Source: Eledone cirrhosa
Taxonomy: Eukaryota > Mollusca > Cephalopoda > Octopoda > Eledonidae
DNA length: 64,000 nt
Direction: 5' to 3'
Assembly: GCA_964016885.1 (NCBI GenBank)
Contig: OZ024744.1
Coordinates: 116,811,302-116,875,301, forward strand
In this document: piece by piece, positions 37,868 through 48,334 of the stretch
How positions within the stretch are numbered: the stretch's first letter is position 1
How the letters are laid out: each line of letters opens with the position of its first letter
Position numbers and translations under genes: made by a program
The notes under the pieces: generated by a model
What the model was told of the DNA's origin: nothing
The model's database searches: none
The model's input: only the letters and a program-made list of their open reading frames with translations

Positions 37868-37982
37868 ATTGGTAGAACCTCAGAATATACAATATTTTTT
37901 GTTCGGCCCTCCGGAGCAAAGATGAAGAGATTGTTTGGCGAGCTCACCCTAGAGCATCCTACATACAATTGACCATGGGAGA
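37868..37982 (-). pseudogene. Helitron helicase C-terminal fragment
   Basis: Minus-strand translation gives GQLYVGCSRVSSPNNLFIF followed by GRTKNIVYSEVL and a stop. This is the C-terminal motif of Pif1-type helicases carried by Helitrons. The same stretch occurs at 46534-46650, where the match runs further into the gene. The matching stops at about 37982, the junction with the plus-strand element. Confidence 0.85.
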
Positions 37983-38144
37983 ATCACTGATTTCGTAACT
38001 CATCTCAGACGTTGACCTCTGGATACTCCTGTCAGGAGCAGGTAAGCTGTAGTGACTTAGAGGCCTACCACCAATCTCCAGGACACTGTTTTCAAGACAA
38101 ATGAGCGCCTCATTGAAAACGACATTGTATGTTACGTTTGGATT

Positions 38145-38834
38145 GTGTCTACTATAGCAAACGAGTCCTCTGAGGAAAATGCTTCAAGACTTTCACAGAC
38201 AGCCTTACGTTCAGCAGAATGTCGAGCCGCTGAAAGTTTCCAACAGCGCACCGCACGCCTAGCCAAAATGGCTTCATTCCAGGCTTCTTCCAGGGCTTCA
38301 GAGAGCCGTGAACAAAGGTCGAAGCGCCTGGTTAGAAACGATGCGACTAATGCTGCTTCCAGGTCTTTGGAACGTTTAAAACAACGGACGGCTCGCCTTC
38401 CTACGAACGCTGCGGCTATGACTACTTCCATGGCTTCTGAAGATGCAGACGGGCGGTCCATTAGCATTGCAAATGTTGCTTCTGCTATTGCTGCCAGACC
38501 TTCCCACCAACCACACGACCAATGTTCTACGTTCAAGCGTAACATTCGACGGCGAGAAGCTGCACGCGGTGTGACGAGCCCCAACAGCCCTTACTGGCAC
38601 CGACGGGCTTTCAAGTATGAGCAAAACGTTAATTACTCGATGCGCTCTGACATAAATATAGGCGAGATGCGCTTCAATTGCCAATTCTGCAATGCTACAA
38701 AGTGGGCTGGGGAGCCACCTGCAATGTGCTGCTTAAATGGTAAGGTCACCTTGCCCCCTCTTACGGAACCGCCAGAGCCTTTGAAGGAACTACTGACTGG
38801 TTATACCTCAAGGTCAAAAAAAAAAAAACCCTGA
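38145..38834 (+). pseudogene. Helitron protein N-terminal region, internally deleted
   Basis: This open stretch has alanine- and arginine-rich repeats of about 24 residues (SRASESREQRSKRL type). After these comes the conserved segment AFKYEQNVNYSMRSDINIGE, then CQFCNATKWAGEPPAMCC and a PPEPLKELL motif, which in Helitron proteins precede the Rep nuclease. Here an A-run at 38817-38828 and a short join lead straight to the helicase Walker A motif. The whole Rep/HUH nuclease region is therefore missing and the element cannot be autonomous. Confidence 0.8.
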
Positions 38835-38847
38835 TCCCCCAATAAAA

Positions 38848-40112
38848 AACGCTCCTGGGGGTACCGGAAAAACTTTTGTAACGAATTTGATTCTCGCTAA
38901 GATTCGTCAGGAGAAAAAAGTTGCGTTGTCCGTTGCATCGTCCGGGATCGCTGCTACTTTGCTGCCGGGAGGCAGGACAGCACATTCAACCTTTAAACTC
39001 CCTTTGGATTTAATAAAAACTGAGACACCAACATGTAATATCAGCAAGAGTTCACACAAAGCTCTGGTTCTCAAAAGATGTTGCCTCATTGTTTGGGATG
39101 AGTGCACAATGGCACACAAGGGTGCCCTTGAGGCATTGGACAAGGCCCGGAAAGACATTAGGGATTCTACGGCTCCTATGGGTGGCGTAACCCTTCTGCT
39201 ATCAGGGGATTTTCGGAAAACGCTGCCTGTCATCCCCAAATGGACAAGAGCTGATGAAGTGCGTGCCTGTCTTAAGTCGTCCATGTTGTGGCTCCAGGTG
39301 AATAGTTTGTACCTGAGCACAAATATACGTGCTCATTTGCATGGTGACAACATGTCTGCAGCACAGAACATTTTATCACTTGGTGAGGGCAAGATCCCTG
39401 CGGATGACAAGGGCGGCATAGCAATCGACACCCTGTGCAACATTGTGAGCAGCCCTTCTGACCTTTGGGAAGCAGTTTTTCCTAATGTCTCATCTAACTT
39501 TAAAAACCTCGATTGGCTCAGCGAAAGAGCCATCCTTGATCCGAAAAATAACATGGTTAATTTTATTAACGAGCAGCTGATTGAGAAGATTCCCGGTAAA
39601 GAGCACATCTTCAAATCAGACCCCGACGATATCGTTAATTATCCGGTTGAGTTATTAAATCTCCTTGAGCCCCCAGGGCTCCCACCTCACATTATTAAGC
39701 TTAGGGTTGGCTGTCCCATTATGCTAATAAGGAACTTGCGTCCACCAAAGCAGTGCAACGGTACTCGCATGGTCGTCAAGTCACTGACACCCACTTGATT
39801 GAGGCCACCATTGTAACGGGGTGCGGAAGAGGGGAGAATGTTTTCATTCCAAGGATGAACCTTTTCCCCTCGGCGTCAGATATCCCGTTCGATTTCCGGC
39901 GATCCCAATTCCCGGTGAGACCATGTTTTGCCATGTCCATTAACAAGTCACAAGGGCAAACATTGTCGGTGGCGGGCATCCATTTGGGGGAGCCATGCTT
40001 CTCCAATGGCCAACTTTATGTTGCCTGTTCCCGCGCAGGGAGCAGGAATGGACTTTTTGCTTACTCTCCTCAAGGGATGACACGCAATATCGTCTACAAA
40101 GAGGTGCTATAG
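38848..40112 (+). pseudogene. Helitron Pif1-like helicase, frameshifted
   Basis: A P-loop APGGTGKTF (about 38851-38877) opens the domain. Conserved parts follow: ASSGIAATLLPGG, the Walker B segment LIVWDECTMAHK, the sensor-like segment GGVTLLLSGDFRKTLPVI, and then, near the end, MSINKSQGQTL and GQLYVACSR. A frame change lies near 39785-39800, where the sequence after VVKSLT continues as DTHLIEATIVTGCGR in another frame. The helicase is nearly full length but lacks the upstream nuclease part. In a complete Helitron this domain unwinds DNA during rolling-circle transposition. Confidence 0.88.
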
Positions 40113-40470
40113 ATGTTGGTGCAGGTGTTGGAGCTATGCCGTCTGGAACACTATTTCCTGGTAGGGTATCCCATGGCGGACAGATCTGACACCCAGCGGC
40201 ATCAGGGCCACCATCTTGCAACTTTGGTCTACTAAATTCGCTATTGGAAGATTATTAACCCATCATTGATTGCCCAAAATGCTAATTGGTTCGTAACTTT
40301 TAATAACCGGTTCAACTGCTTTATGCACTTAATTGATAAGCTTATTCGCTTTCAAACCACGTTTATCTGTATGTAACTTTTCATAGCAAATGAACAAACC
40401 CGAGCAACGCCGGGCTAAACTGCTAGTATATATATATATATATAATATATATATATAATATATATATATA

Positions 40471-41092
40471 TAGTAGCAGATTTACGCGGCGTTGCTCGGG
40501 GTTTGAAATTATGCTAAGAATATACAGCTAGGAAGTAAAAGAAGAACATTATTTGTCCCCAACCTGTCAAAATAAGCAGAAGTCTTCAATAATTAATGCA
40601 AACGAATATTTAGTGCAATTTTGTACACATAAAACTATGCTGATAATGAAGGAAAACACTGAAGAGGATGTAGTTATACATATGATTAAAGACAATACAC
40701 GTTGCAAATCTGTAAAAAAAAACAGGCAGTTTTGCTAATTTATTATGAGGAGTGATATTTCTCAGCAAAATAACTGGTGTTCCCTCTTTCAGAACCAATG
40801 TATTAGGAGGTAAACCAACTTCTGAAAAGTTGGTTATCTCCCTTTTTTATAAGGATTGTCAATAAAGTTTGTTATCTCCCTTACATCAATTTTTCAACAG
40901 ATAATTTTGATATCGATTTTTTATTGTTCAACGTGGGTCGATTTGAAAAATGTTTGTGATGTGACAATCTTAGCGACATGTGCAACGTGCACAGAAAATT
41001 TGGTCAAATTCAGTTGGTAATTGTGAAAGCCTTATGCATGCAAAGTTGTACACAGACACACACACATCCTCACTTTTATATATATAAAGATA
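40471..41092 (-). mobile_element. Short Helitron-like element A
   Basis: The left end, TAGTAGCAGATTTACGC then GGCGTTGCTCGGG, is a diverged reverse complement of the Helitron 3' hairpin end seen at 40398-40427. The right end runs through CACACACATCCTCAC into TTTTATATATATAAAGAT. Such a (CA)n plus TTTATATATATAGAT end is familiar from non-autonomous Helitron-like elements in other invertebrates (from memory). It has no coding content. Confidence 0.6.
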
Positions 41093-41093
41093 A

Positions 41094-41104
41094 TATATAT
41101 ATAT

Positions 41105-41185
<81 letters not shown>
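41094..41185. repeat. (TA)n microsatellite
   Basis: This is a long TA tract with a few interruptions following element A. Confidence 0.95.
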
Positions 41186-41187
<2 letters not shown>

Positions 41188-41424
41188 ACACACACACTCA
41201 ATCACACACCACAACAAGGAGTGCTGGAGTTTCACTTTCTTAATTTTTGAGGCAAGCCAACAACAGGCTTGCAGTATTGCCATGAACGATAGCATGACCG
41301 AGACACTGGAATAGCCAAACACCTTTGTGGGAATCACATGATACTTCAGTAAGACTTCCACCAGCAATGGCCTATTCTCATTTGTATTCATGTTTTTTTT
41401 TTTCAGATTTTGTTTTATTATCAT

Positions 41425-41874
41425 ACTAGCAGTGGTACCCGGTGTTGCACGGGATAAGGTATTTTGGAACGCGGGCCGCCAACAGACCTAATCGTGGAAA
41501 AACTGCATGCCTGGACAATATGTAAAGAAAATAAACCGAATACTCTAATGGCTGGATAATCTTTAAGATTTTCCTCGATGAAGCAGGAAAAATGTAGGTT
41601 TTCACCTAATGCTAGGGGATCAAGAAAATGAATTTTTTTTATGTGCATAATATTCCTTGAAATTTTGGGAAAATTGGTGTGACGTAACGCCTCAAAAGAC
41701 CCCTAAAAAGCTGAAAAAACGCAGTTTTTCACCTAATGCAAGCCCGGGGGGGGGGGGGATAAAAAAGTTACATTTTTTTATGTGCATAACACTCCCTGAA
41801 ACATAAGTAATACACAGGTAAAGTTTGAAAAAATCGATTGGGTACTTCTCGAGTTTTAGGGATTCAAACTCACA

Positions 41875-41941
<67 letters not shown>

Positions 41942-41964
41942 CCTCAGTTTTATATATATAGATA
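41425..41964 (-). mobile_element. Short Helitron-like element B
   Basis: It starts ACTAGCAGTGGTACCCGG and ends in a (CA)n tract at about 41878-41940 followed by TCCTCAGTTTTATATATATA, the same end layout as element A. Inside, GTTTTTCACCTAATGC-type segments occur twice (about 41595 and 41725), hinting at an internal duplication. No gene is visible. Confidence 0.6.
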
Positions 41965-42217
41965 ACAAATATATAAGATTAAATATAAATACATATATAT
42001 AATCAATTGATTATATATAGGAACATTATAAATGTATGTCTGTATGGTCCCATAACTCCTGCTAGCTGTAGGGGTGCTGTATTAACATACAGAGTTTGTT
42101 GGGTATTTTAAGCCTGGCGGAGCTCATCCCTCTCCAGATCTGAGGACAGCAGATATCTTCCAGAGAAAGATAGAAAGTGAGAGAGGGGAAATGAGAAAGA
42201 GATATAGAGGAAGAATC

Positions 42218-42375
42218 AACCCCAGTACTAGACTGGTACTTTTTTTTATCGATCTCGAAAGGATGAAAGGCAAAGTTGACCACGGCAGGATTTGAACTCT
42301 GAGGGTAGAGAGTCACTATGAATACCATAAAGATATTCTATCAGACGTTCTAACGACTCTGACAATTTGCTGCCA
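42218..42375 (-). mobile_element. tRNA-derived SINE, second subfamily, partial
   Basis: On the minus strand it starts GGCAGCAAATTGTCAGAG and has GAGTTCAAATCCTGCC (B-box-like) and the CTTTGCCTTTCATCCTTTCG body, ending in GTACCAGTCTAGTACTGG. The head differs from that of the common SINE in this window, so it is a separate subfamily. Confidence 0.75.
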
Positions 42376-42495
42376 TATCACAAATATATAATACACAAAA
42401 ATATATAATACACAAAAATATATAATACACAAAAATATATAATACATAAAAATATATAATACACAAAAATATATAATACACAAAAATATATAATC
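42376..42495. repeat. 18-bp tandem repeat
   Basis: About 6.5 copies of an 18-bp unit, AATATATAATACACAAAA, with one base change, start directly at the head end of the SINE fragment. Confidence 0.9.
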
Positions 42496-42529
42496 AGTCT
42501 TCTTGCTCTTGCTGAATGAGACAAGGGTC

Positions 42530-44310
42530 ATCCTCAGTCAGTGATCCCAGAGGCATCATCATCCATACAGCCAACCAGGTTCCTCAGTACTCTCCATTGT
42601 TGGTGGTATTGTGCCACCCCCTCTGCATCCTTGTGACATCGAGTCTCTGGAGATCTTCCTTGAAGATATGCAACAATCTGGTGAGGGAACTGTTGCGGAT
42701 CCTCTTCCAGCCTGTACCTGCTGTGCTAATGAGATTAAGGCCCTAGTTGGATGATCTGGTGGCAGGCAGAAGACATGCTTGTACCAGCGCATGTGGTGGA
42801 TAGCTATGAGGCGGGAGGTTGTTGAGCTTTTTCAGGGCAGCTCTGACTTCATCAGGAGTGTCAGGATCAAGTCTGCAGCTGTGTCTGTCACGGGGGTTAG
42901 TCAGGGATTGATTAGGATGGGTGATGGTGAAGAAGGCTGAAGTTCTCCTTCCAGTGTTTGAGGTAGGTGGTTTCAGTGGTGATCACATTGCCATTGGTAT
43001 CCTTCACCAGGTCTGTCTTGATCTGGAGACCAACACAGGCTCTGTGGACTGTGTTGAACACCTTATTGTAGTTGTCATTCCTTGCCACAGTCTCCTGGTG
43101 ATCAGCTTCTTCCACCCAAAACTTTTCCCAGTCATCTGTTGTGTATCCGGTTGAGCTGACAGAACATGTCACCATGCCTTGCATTGACAATTAATTATCT
43201 CCAGTATCTACAGGGAAATCCAGGACCATTTGGGAAGAGTTTACAAGGACATTACGGGCAGACAGGTTGACACTTGATATAAAGATCTCATCTTCGGCTA
43301 GGAGGCTAAAGTGATTGGTGATGGGACACACAAATGTAGAGGTGATGTTGGGATCATGGAGACAAGATGAGTGAGGGCAGGGATGGTGGCAGGGTTAACT
43401 CACAACTTCAGCTTCAGTGTTGCAATCAGCAACCAATGATCAGTATTGCTGAGTTGAGCTCCTTTGTAGACCTGACAGTTGGTGACAAATGACATCCAGT
43501 GGCAGGAGATGATGATGTTGTCAATCACCATCCAGATTGCGTTAAGTCCAGTGATGGATGAATTTGAGGGGAACCAGGTGTTGGCAATACAGACATTGTT
43601 GTAGTGGGATAGGAGCAGCAGGTGATTACTGTTGTCATTAGGTCATTAGTGGATGGGTTGTGCCAATGAGCTGAGTCTGCAATGGGTCGGTTGAAGGGAA
43701 CCTGGCAGGAGAAGAGTTAGCATCTGTCAGGATAATTGTGATGTCATGGGGTGGGATTTGTCTTAAAACCTGTTGAAGTTGGTTGTGTCCTCTGACATGT
43801 CTGTAGGGGCACTGGCAATGATAAGACATCTTCCTATGCTGGTGGAGAAAACAGGCGGACAGCAAACAATTGTTCACCAGGTTCCAGATGTACTTGGGCA
43901 TGGCCAGTGCCACACCACAGAGGCCTGTACAATCTTCAGGGCCACTCCAGATGAGGCAGTGGTCTCCTGTGAGGAATTTCCCACTAGCAGGCCAGCATGT
44001 CTCGCAGAGTCCCACCAGTGTGATGGCTCTCGAGATAGCAGGGTCGCTGTTCCGGGGCAGAGGAGCGACAGGACATGCCATGTGGCAACAGGAATTTTAT
44101 AGCATAAGTCAATTGCTCGGTGGTGTGGTGTGTGGGTGGGGTGGGGGTAGCATGCAGGGGTATGTTCCAGTGTTGGGCTGTTCAGGGGTGGCTGGTTTTG
44201 TAAGAGATTCTTCTGGGTGGGTTGTTGGCCCTCCACAGAATAGTTGGATGATGTGGCTGCCATATTGGTGGTGAGCTGATGCACCGTGGGTCACTGTTGG
44301 TCATTGCCAG
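42530..44310 (-). pseudogene. Degraded LINE: endonuclease and reverse-transcriptase remnants
   Basis: Minus-strand reading gives pieces of a non-LTR retrotransposon in order. An apurinic endonuclease-like part near 43640-43950 reads QLQQVLRQIPPHDITIILTD then AN, resembling the VP.HD..I..GD.NA block. A linker around 42912-43190 contains KVFNTVHRACVGL and an ETTYLKHWKENFSLL segment that usually precedes the polymerase. RT start pieces near 42560-42900 include a DEVRAAL-like stretch. Several stops and frame changes separate them, and the RT core is absent. The reading is by family pattern and the clade is uncertain. Confidence 0.65.
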
Positions 44311-44461
44311 AAGACCTGCCCACCCAGGGTGGCCCTAGGTGGTAGTGTTCTCACATATTTATGGCACACACAAGCCTTCTCGCTAGGACAAGGCCAGGCT
44401 CAGGAGAAGAACAATCAAGGTGAAAATAAAAAGAAACATCAATTGAACATTGTGTCAATCA

Positions 44462-44541
44462 GTCACATGACATGGGTCACATGTCAAGGGTCACATGTCA
44501 AGGGTCACATGACAAGGGTCACATGACAAGGGTCACATGAC
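44462..44541. repeat. Short minisatellite of GGGTCACATG units
   Basis: About five copies of a 13- to 15-base unit of the type GGGTCACATGACAA lie in tandem. Confidence 0.85.
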
Positions 44542-44624
44542 ATTTTGGCAGCATTACCACAAGTATGGCAAGGTTAACGAGGTGAAACAACTAAGTACCT
44601 GCACCAGAACCATCATGTGATAGA

Positions 44625-45240
44625 TCAGTAAAGCTGAGTAATGGTGAGGCTAAGGAGCTGGAACAGCCAAGTAGCCTCAACTGGAGTACCACCTGAGACC
44701 TCAGTATGGCTGGTTGATGGTGAGACTAAGGAACTAAAACAGCTAAGCTGCCTCCCCTGGAGTACCACCTGACACCTCGGGAAGGCTGGTTGATGGTGAG
44801 ACTAAGGAACTAAAACAGCTAAGCAGCCTCACCTGGAGTACCACCTGACACCTCGGGAAGGCTGGTTGATGGTGAGACTAAGGAACTAAAACAGCTAAGC
44901 TGCCTCCCCTGGAGTACCACCTGACACCTCGGGACGGCTGGTTGATGGTGAGACTAAGGAACTAAAACAGCTAAGCTGCCTCCCCTGGAGTACCACCTGA
45001 CACCTCGGGAAGGCTGGTTGATGGTGAGACTAAGGAACTAAAACAGCTAAGCTGCCTCCCCTGGAGTACCACCTGACACCTCGGGAAGGCTGGTTGATGG
45101 TGAGACTAAGGAACTAAAACAGCTAAGCTGCCTCACCTGGAGTACCACCTGACACCTCGGGAAGGCTGGTTGATGGTGAGACTAAGGAACTAAAACAGCT
45201 AAGCTGCCTCCCCTGGAGTACCACCTGACACCTCGGGAAG
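44625..45240. repeat. 76-bp minisatellite
   Basis: About eight tandem copies of a 76-bp unit that includes GGCTGGTTGATGGTGAGACT, AACTAAAACAGCTAAG and GGAGTACCACCTGACACC. Adjacent central copies are nearly identical, while the first copy near 44630-44707 is diverged. No open frame is maintained, since 76 is not a multiple of three. Confidence 0.93.
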
Positions 45241-45244
45241 GTGA

Positions 45245-46310
45245 ACTCTAACAATGAACTTGTCTTTTAACAGGTGAGAGTGAAGATAGGCTGGTTTGTC
45301 CACTTTGTTTATATTTTTAGCCATTTCAATGTTAATTAAACCAGCTTTTGTGACATAACGCCACTTTTTTTTTTCTTTTTCGTTCATCTTTTATCTTTAC
45401 TTAGACATATCTGTGGCGATAATCTTGTGAAGCAGAGGACAAGAGAACACATGACAAACAAATGAATAACAAGACCAACAACAATAAAAAAACAAATATA
45501 AACAGTGAAAATAACTTAGATTAATTAGTCTAGCTAAATAAATTGCTGTTATCATGGAATATTAATTAAAAAAAGGAGGAGGTGGAGGAAAAATATCCTT
45601 GACGATGTATTAATTAACACGGAGAATCTAATAAAAAATAGAATGTTGTTTTTTTTCTGTTAAATCTAAATAATTGAAGCAAAACAGGATGATTAAATAT
45701 ATATTTTTAAATAAATTCCTGATGGCAAGGCCAAGGTTATCTTTTACACAACAACAACAACCAACGTAGTAAAATAAAAACAAACAAAAAAGCTGAATAT
45801 AGTTTTAGTTTACTCTTTATCAGTCTACTGATACCAGTAATACACAAAGGTAGGCGGAAAAGTTCAGCGGCTGACTAAAGCTGTGAAGTCTTATTGTTCT
45901 TATTAATAACTGCATTGCTTCTTTCTAGGGACTGTGTTGAAAAATAAACCACATTTGGTCATTCCATGAGAGTATCTTGGTCAGTCTATGAAGGAATCAT
46001 GCTAGAGCTGTGAAATCTTAAATATCATTAATTTCAACTGTTCCTATCAATAACTACATTGTTTCTTTCTAGGGACTATGTTGAAAAATAAACCTCATTT
46101 GGTCATTCTATGAGATTTCTTGGTCAGCCTATGAACTTTTCAGCTGACCCTTAATTCACAAGCTAAAACTTACAGGGACAAATTCATAGAATCTTTCAAC
46201 TAAAAAAGGGAAAAGAAAACCTCTAAATATTAGGTTTAATCACTCTAGATTCATATTTTATGACCTCAATACAAATTTTATTCACTTGTAATATATAGTA
46301 TATAATATAT
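45245..46310. other. A+T-rich stretch with one local duplication
   Basis: No gene is visible. A segment of about 110-130 bases is present twice in direct orientation (about 45880-45990 and 46004-46134). The copies share CTTTCTAGGGACT and TGTTGAAAAATAAAC, and the second has extra bases near its start. Confidence 0.7.
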
Positions 46311-46313
46311 AGT

Positions 46314-46830
46314 ACTAGCTGGCCCGTCCGGCTAGGTATACCGGCATTTTATCTTTTCAGGAATCCCTCCTCCACTCCAGTGCAAAGATACCGCATGCCC
46401 TCTCAAGTCAGCATGCTCTGATGTTGGGTTTGTGATAGTTACAACAATAAAGGCTGAACAGAGAACACATTTTTCAACAAACAATAATTTGTACAACCAT
46501 AATGGAAATTCCAAGTAACAGAAAATATTTAAATTACATTGTTAGAACCTCAGAGTATACAATATTTTTTGTTCGGCCCTCGGGAGAAAAGATGAAGAGA
46601 TTGTTTGGCGAGCTCACCCTAGAACATCCTACATACAATTGACCATGGGAGAAGCATGGTTTTCCCAGATGAAGGCCAGCCACTTTTAGGGTTTGACCCT
46701 GAGCTTTGTTGATGGTAATCGCGAAGCTTAGTCTCTCTGTTGCTCTAGTAACATTTTTCTTCTGGAAAATCTGATCTTGTGGCCAGGCCGGGTGGCATTT
46801 GGACAGTAACAATGACGATAAGCCGTCTGT
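46314..46830 (-). mobile_element. Helitron 3'-end copy
   Basis: The outer end ACTAGCTGGCCCGTCCGGCT and the next 300 bases match the left part of the composite Helitron (37567-37982), with a shorter terminal hairpin. It lies between TATATA-rich flanks. Beyond about 46830 no similarity is seen, so the inner part is truncated. Confidence 0.75.
46534..46812 (-). pseudogene. Helitron helicase C-terminal fragment
   Basis: The translation has ATERLSFAITINKAQGQTLK, VAGLHLGKPCFSHGQLYVGC and then SRVSSPNNLFIF, the terminal motifs of a Helitron Pif1-like helicase. They are like those at 39926-40112 but from a different subfamily (INKAQGQTL versus INKSQGQTL). It is 5' truncated. Confidence 0.85.
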
Positions 46831-47019
46831 GCTTTTGTGAAATAAATACGTTTGTTTATATTTTGGTTTTGTGTATGCAAAAATATCTGTACACGAATAT
46901 ATAATTATATATATATATATATTTTGAGTATATGTTGGTTGTATACCAACACCTCAGTATGCAGATTGGAGCACTCGACGAAGTGCACAGGTTGGTTTGG
47001 TTTCTCTGGAGTAATGTAA

Positions 47020-47311
47020 AATAAAATAAAATAAATAAGTCAAATGTTTAAAATTTGGCTCCGTTTATTACTGCTATATATATTTCGGTGACAGCCATCT
47101 TTGGCTGTGACCTCTTCAGGCAGTCCGAATTAGTGTGGTAGAGACGAGTACACATGTTGTTGAGGTGTATAACTTTGTCAATACTCTGATATGCCCAGTT
47201 CCTGGTTTGGTTGTTATTTCACTGAGGAACTGGAATCATATCCAGGAATCATATATATAGCAGTAATAAACGAAGCCAAATTTTAAACATTTGACTTATT
47301 TATTTTATTTT

Positions 47312-47318
<7 letters not shown>
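47020..47318. mobile_element. Foldback element with ribozyme-like core
   Basis: The arm 47020-47085 is inverted at 47251-47318 with few differences (TAAGTCAAATGTTTAAAATT and CGAAGCC-type landmarks). The arm begins, on the minus strand, right at the predicted cleavage point of the ribozyme-like motif 47070-47124. It is followed by (TA)n. Confidence 0.75.
47070..47124 (-). ncRNA. Hammerhead-ribozyme-like motif
   Basis: On the minus strand, ACTGC precedes CTGAAGA. Stem II is GGTCACAGCC paired with GGCTGTCACC with one mismatch, and GAAA follows. Stem III is a self-complementary ATATATAT, the cleavage-site base is A, and GCAGT closes a five-base stem I. Stem III is made of TA repeats, so a (TA)n tract is part of the predicted fold. 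Confidence 0.7.
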
Positions 47319-47349
<31 letters not shown>

Positions 47350-47416
47350 TAACAGATTAAAGTTTAAGCAAAGAATTGCTGCTTTCACCCTTAACAGGAT
47401 CTTCTGAAACTAAAAA

Positions 47417-47475
47417 AATCAATCTGCCTAATGAGGTCATAGCCATCCAATGGCTATCATCGAAATATATATAGC
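47417..47475 (+). ncRNA. Degenerate hammerhead-like motif
   Basis: This is the same family as 47070-47124: stem II ATAGCCAT paired with ATGGCTAT, then CGAAATATATATA and GCAGT. The core reads CTAATGA instead of CTGATGA, so an invariant G is lost and self-cleavage is unlikely. A (TA)n tract follows near 47525. Confidence 0.5.
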
Positions 47476-47622
47476 AGTAAATAAAGGATTATGAGTTCAT
47501 GCAATTGCATGTTTCGTCACTATACATATATATATATATATAGTTGTAAGGTTGCAAGATAAATGCGTCCGTAGGCGGTAGGCCGGTTGAGCACTCGATG
47601 TTCGCACAGAGCAGAGTATAAT

Positions 47623-47832
47623 ACTATAAAGAACAAGGATTCAGTGTTGCATAATAACATATTTAATAACATATTACATATGTTTCACTATCAATCAGCT
47701 CGAGGAAAGACCTATTATAGAGTCAGGTTCGATCTATAATAGGTCTTGCCTCGAGCTGATTGATAGTGAAACATATGTAATATGTTATTAAATATGTTAT
47801 GATGCAACACTGAATCCTTGTTCTTTATAATA
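47623..47832. repeat. Near-perfect foldback, 210 bp
   Basis: Arms of about 95 bases (47623-47718 and 47736-47832) pair almost perfectly; the loop holds TCAGGTTCGATC. Near the loop end the arms carry CTGATTGATAGTGAAAC, and next to it ACATAT pairs with ATATGT. This looks like a decayed ribozyme core with one extra base. A (TA)n tract follows at 47828. Confidence 0.85.
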
Positions 47833-47848
47833 TATATATATATATATC

Positions 47849-48255
47849 ATCATCATCATCATTTTACGTCCGCTTTTCCCTGCTTGCAAGGGTGGGACGG
47901 GTCTTATTCAACACAGCATCTCTCCACTCATCATGGTCCTTCGTCATCTCCACCGTGAGCTTCAAAGATCTGAGGTCTGTTCTCATCACCTCCGCCCATG
48001 TTTTTCGTGGTCTACCTCTACCACGTCTTCCTTCAACTGGCATTTCCTGGCACTTCTTCACCCATCGGTCATCCTCCATGCGCATCACATGTCCATACCA
48101 CCTCAGTCTCCTCTCCCGTACACTACATTCTATCCCTCTCAGACACAGTTTCTCTCTCAACACATTTATGCTGGGTCCTTCACGCACATTTACACTGCAC
48201 ATCCAACGGCGCATGCTTGCCTCATTTCTCTCCAGCCGTTGCATATCCTCTGCAG
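47849..48255 (-). pseudogene. LINE 3' end: reverse-transcriptase C-terminus (RTE-like)
   Basis: An uninterrupted 126-codon minus-strand stretch (47864-48244) encodes RLERNEASMRRWMC, SINVLREKLCLRGIEC, RRLRWYGHVMRMEDD and GRRGRGRPRKTWAEV, a typical end of the RT protein of RTE-like LINEs. It is followed by the 3' tail, seen here as ATCATCATCATCATTTTACG at 47849. The copy is 5' truncated against a (TA)n tract at about 48273, yet it has no stop in the retained part, so it is younger than the copy at 32367-33123. Confidence 0.85.
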
Positions 48256-48278
48256 TTGCTGCCCATGTATTATATATA

Positions 48279-48334
<56 letters not shown>

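Larger units (their letters stand above)
37567..40427. mobile_element. Composite Helitron with two outward-facing 3' ends
   Basis: The right end has a GC-rich hairpin (CCCGAGCAACGCCGGGC) a few bases before CTGCTAG and a T, the hairpin plus CTAG terminus expected of a Helitron 3' end. The left end, read on the minus strand, also closes with a GC-rich hairpin followed by CAGCTAGT. Just inside it, minus-strand coding sequence for the end of a Helitron helicase is present (37870-37980). So two Helitron pieces sit head to head, with the junction near 37982. Both ends abut (TA)n. Confidence 0.75.

Noticed and set aside
38132..38684. Minus-strand frames opposite the Helitron N-terminal region
   Set aside because: The plus strand carries recognisable Helitron motifs; these are antisense shadows.
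42912..44284. Host gene on the minus strand
   Set aside because: Pieces match the layout of a LINE endonuclease/RT protein and are broken by stops and frame changes.
47623..47832. Hammerhead core CTGATTGATAGTGAAAC in the foldback arms
   Set aside because: The core box has an extra base, stem II is absent and no stem I closes it; kept only as a possible decayed relative.
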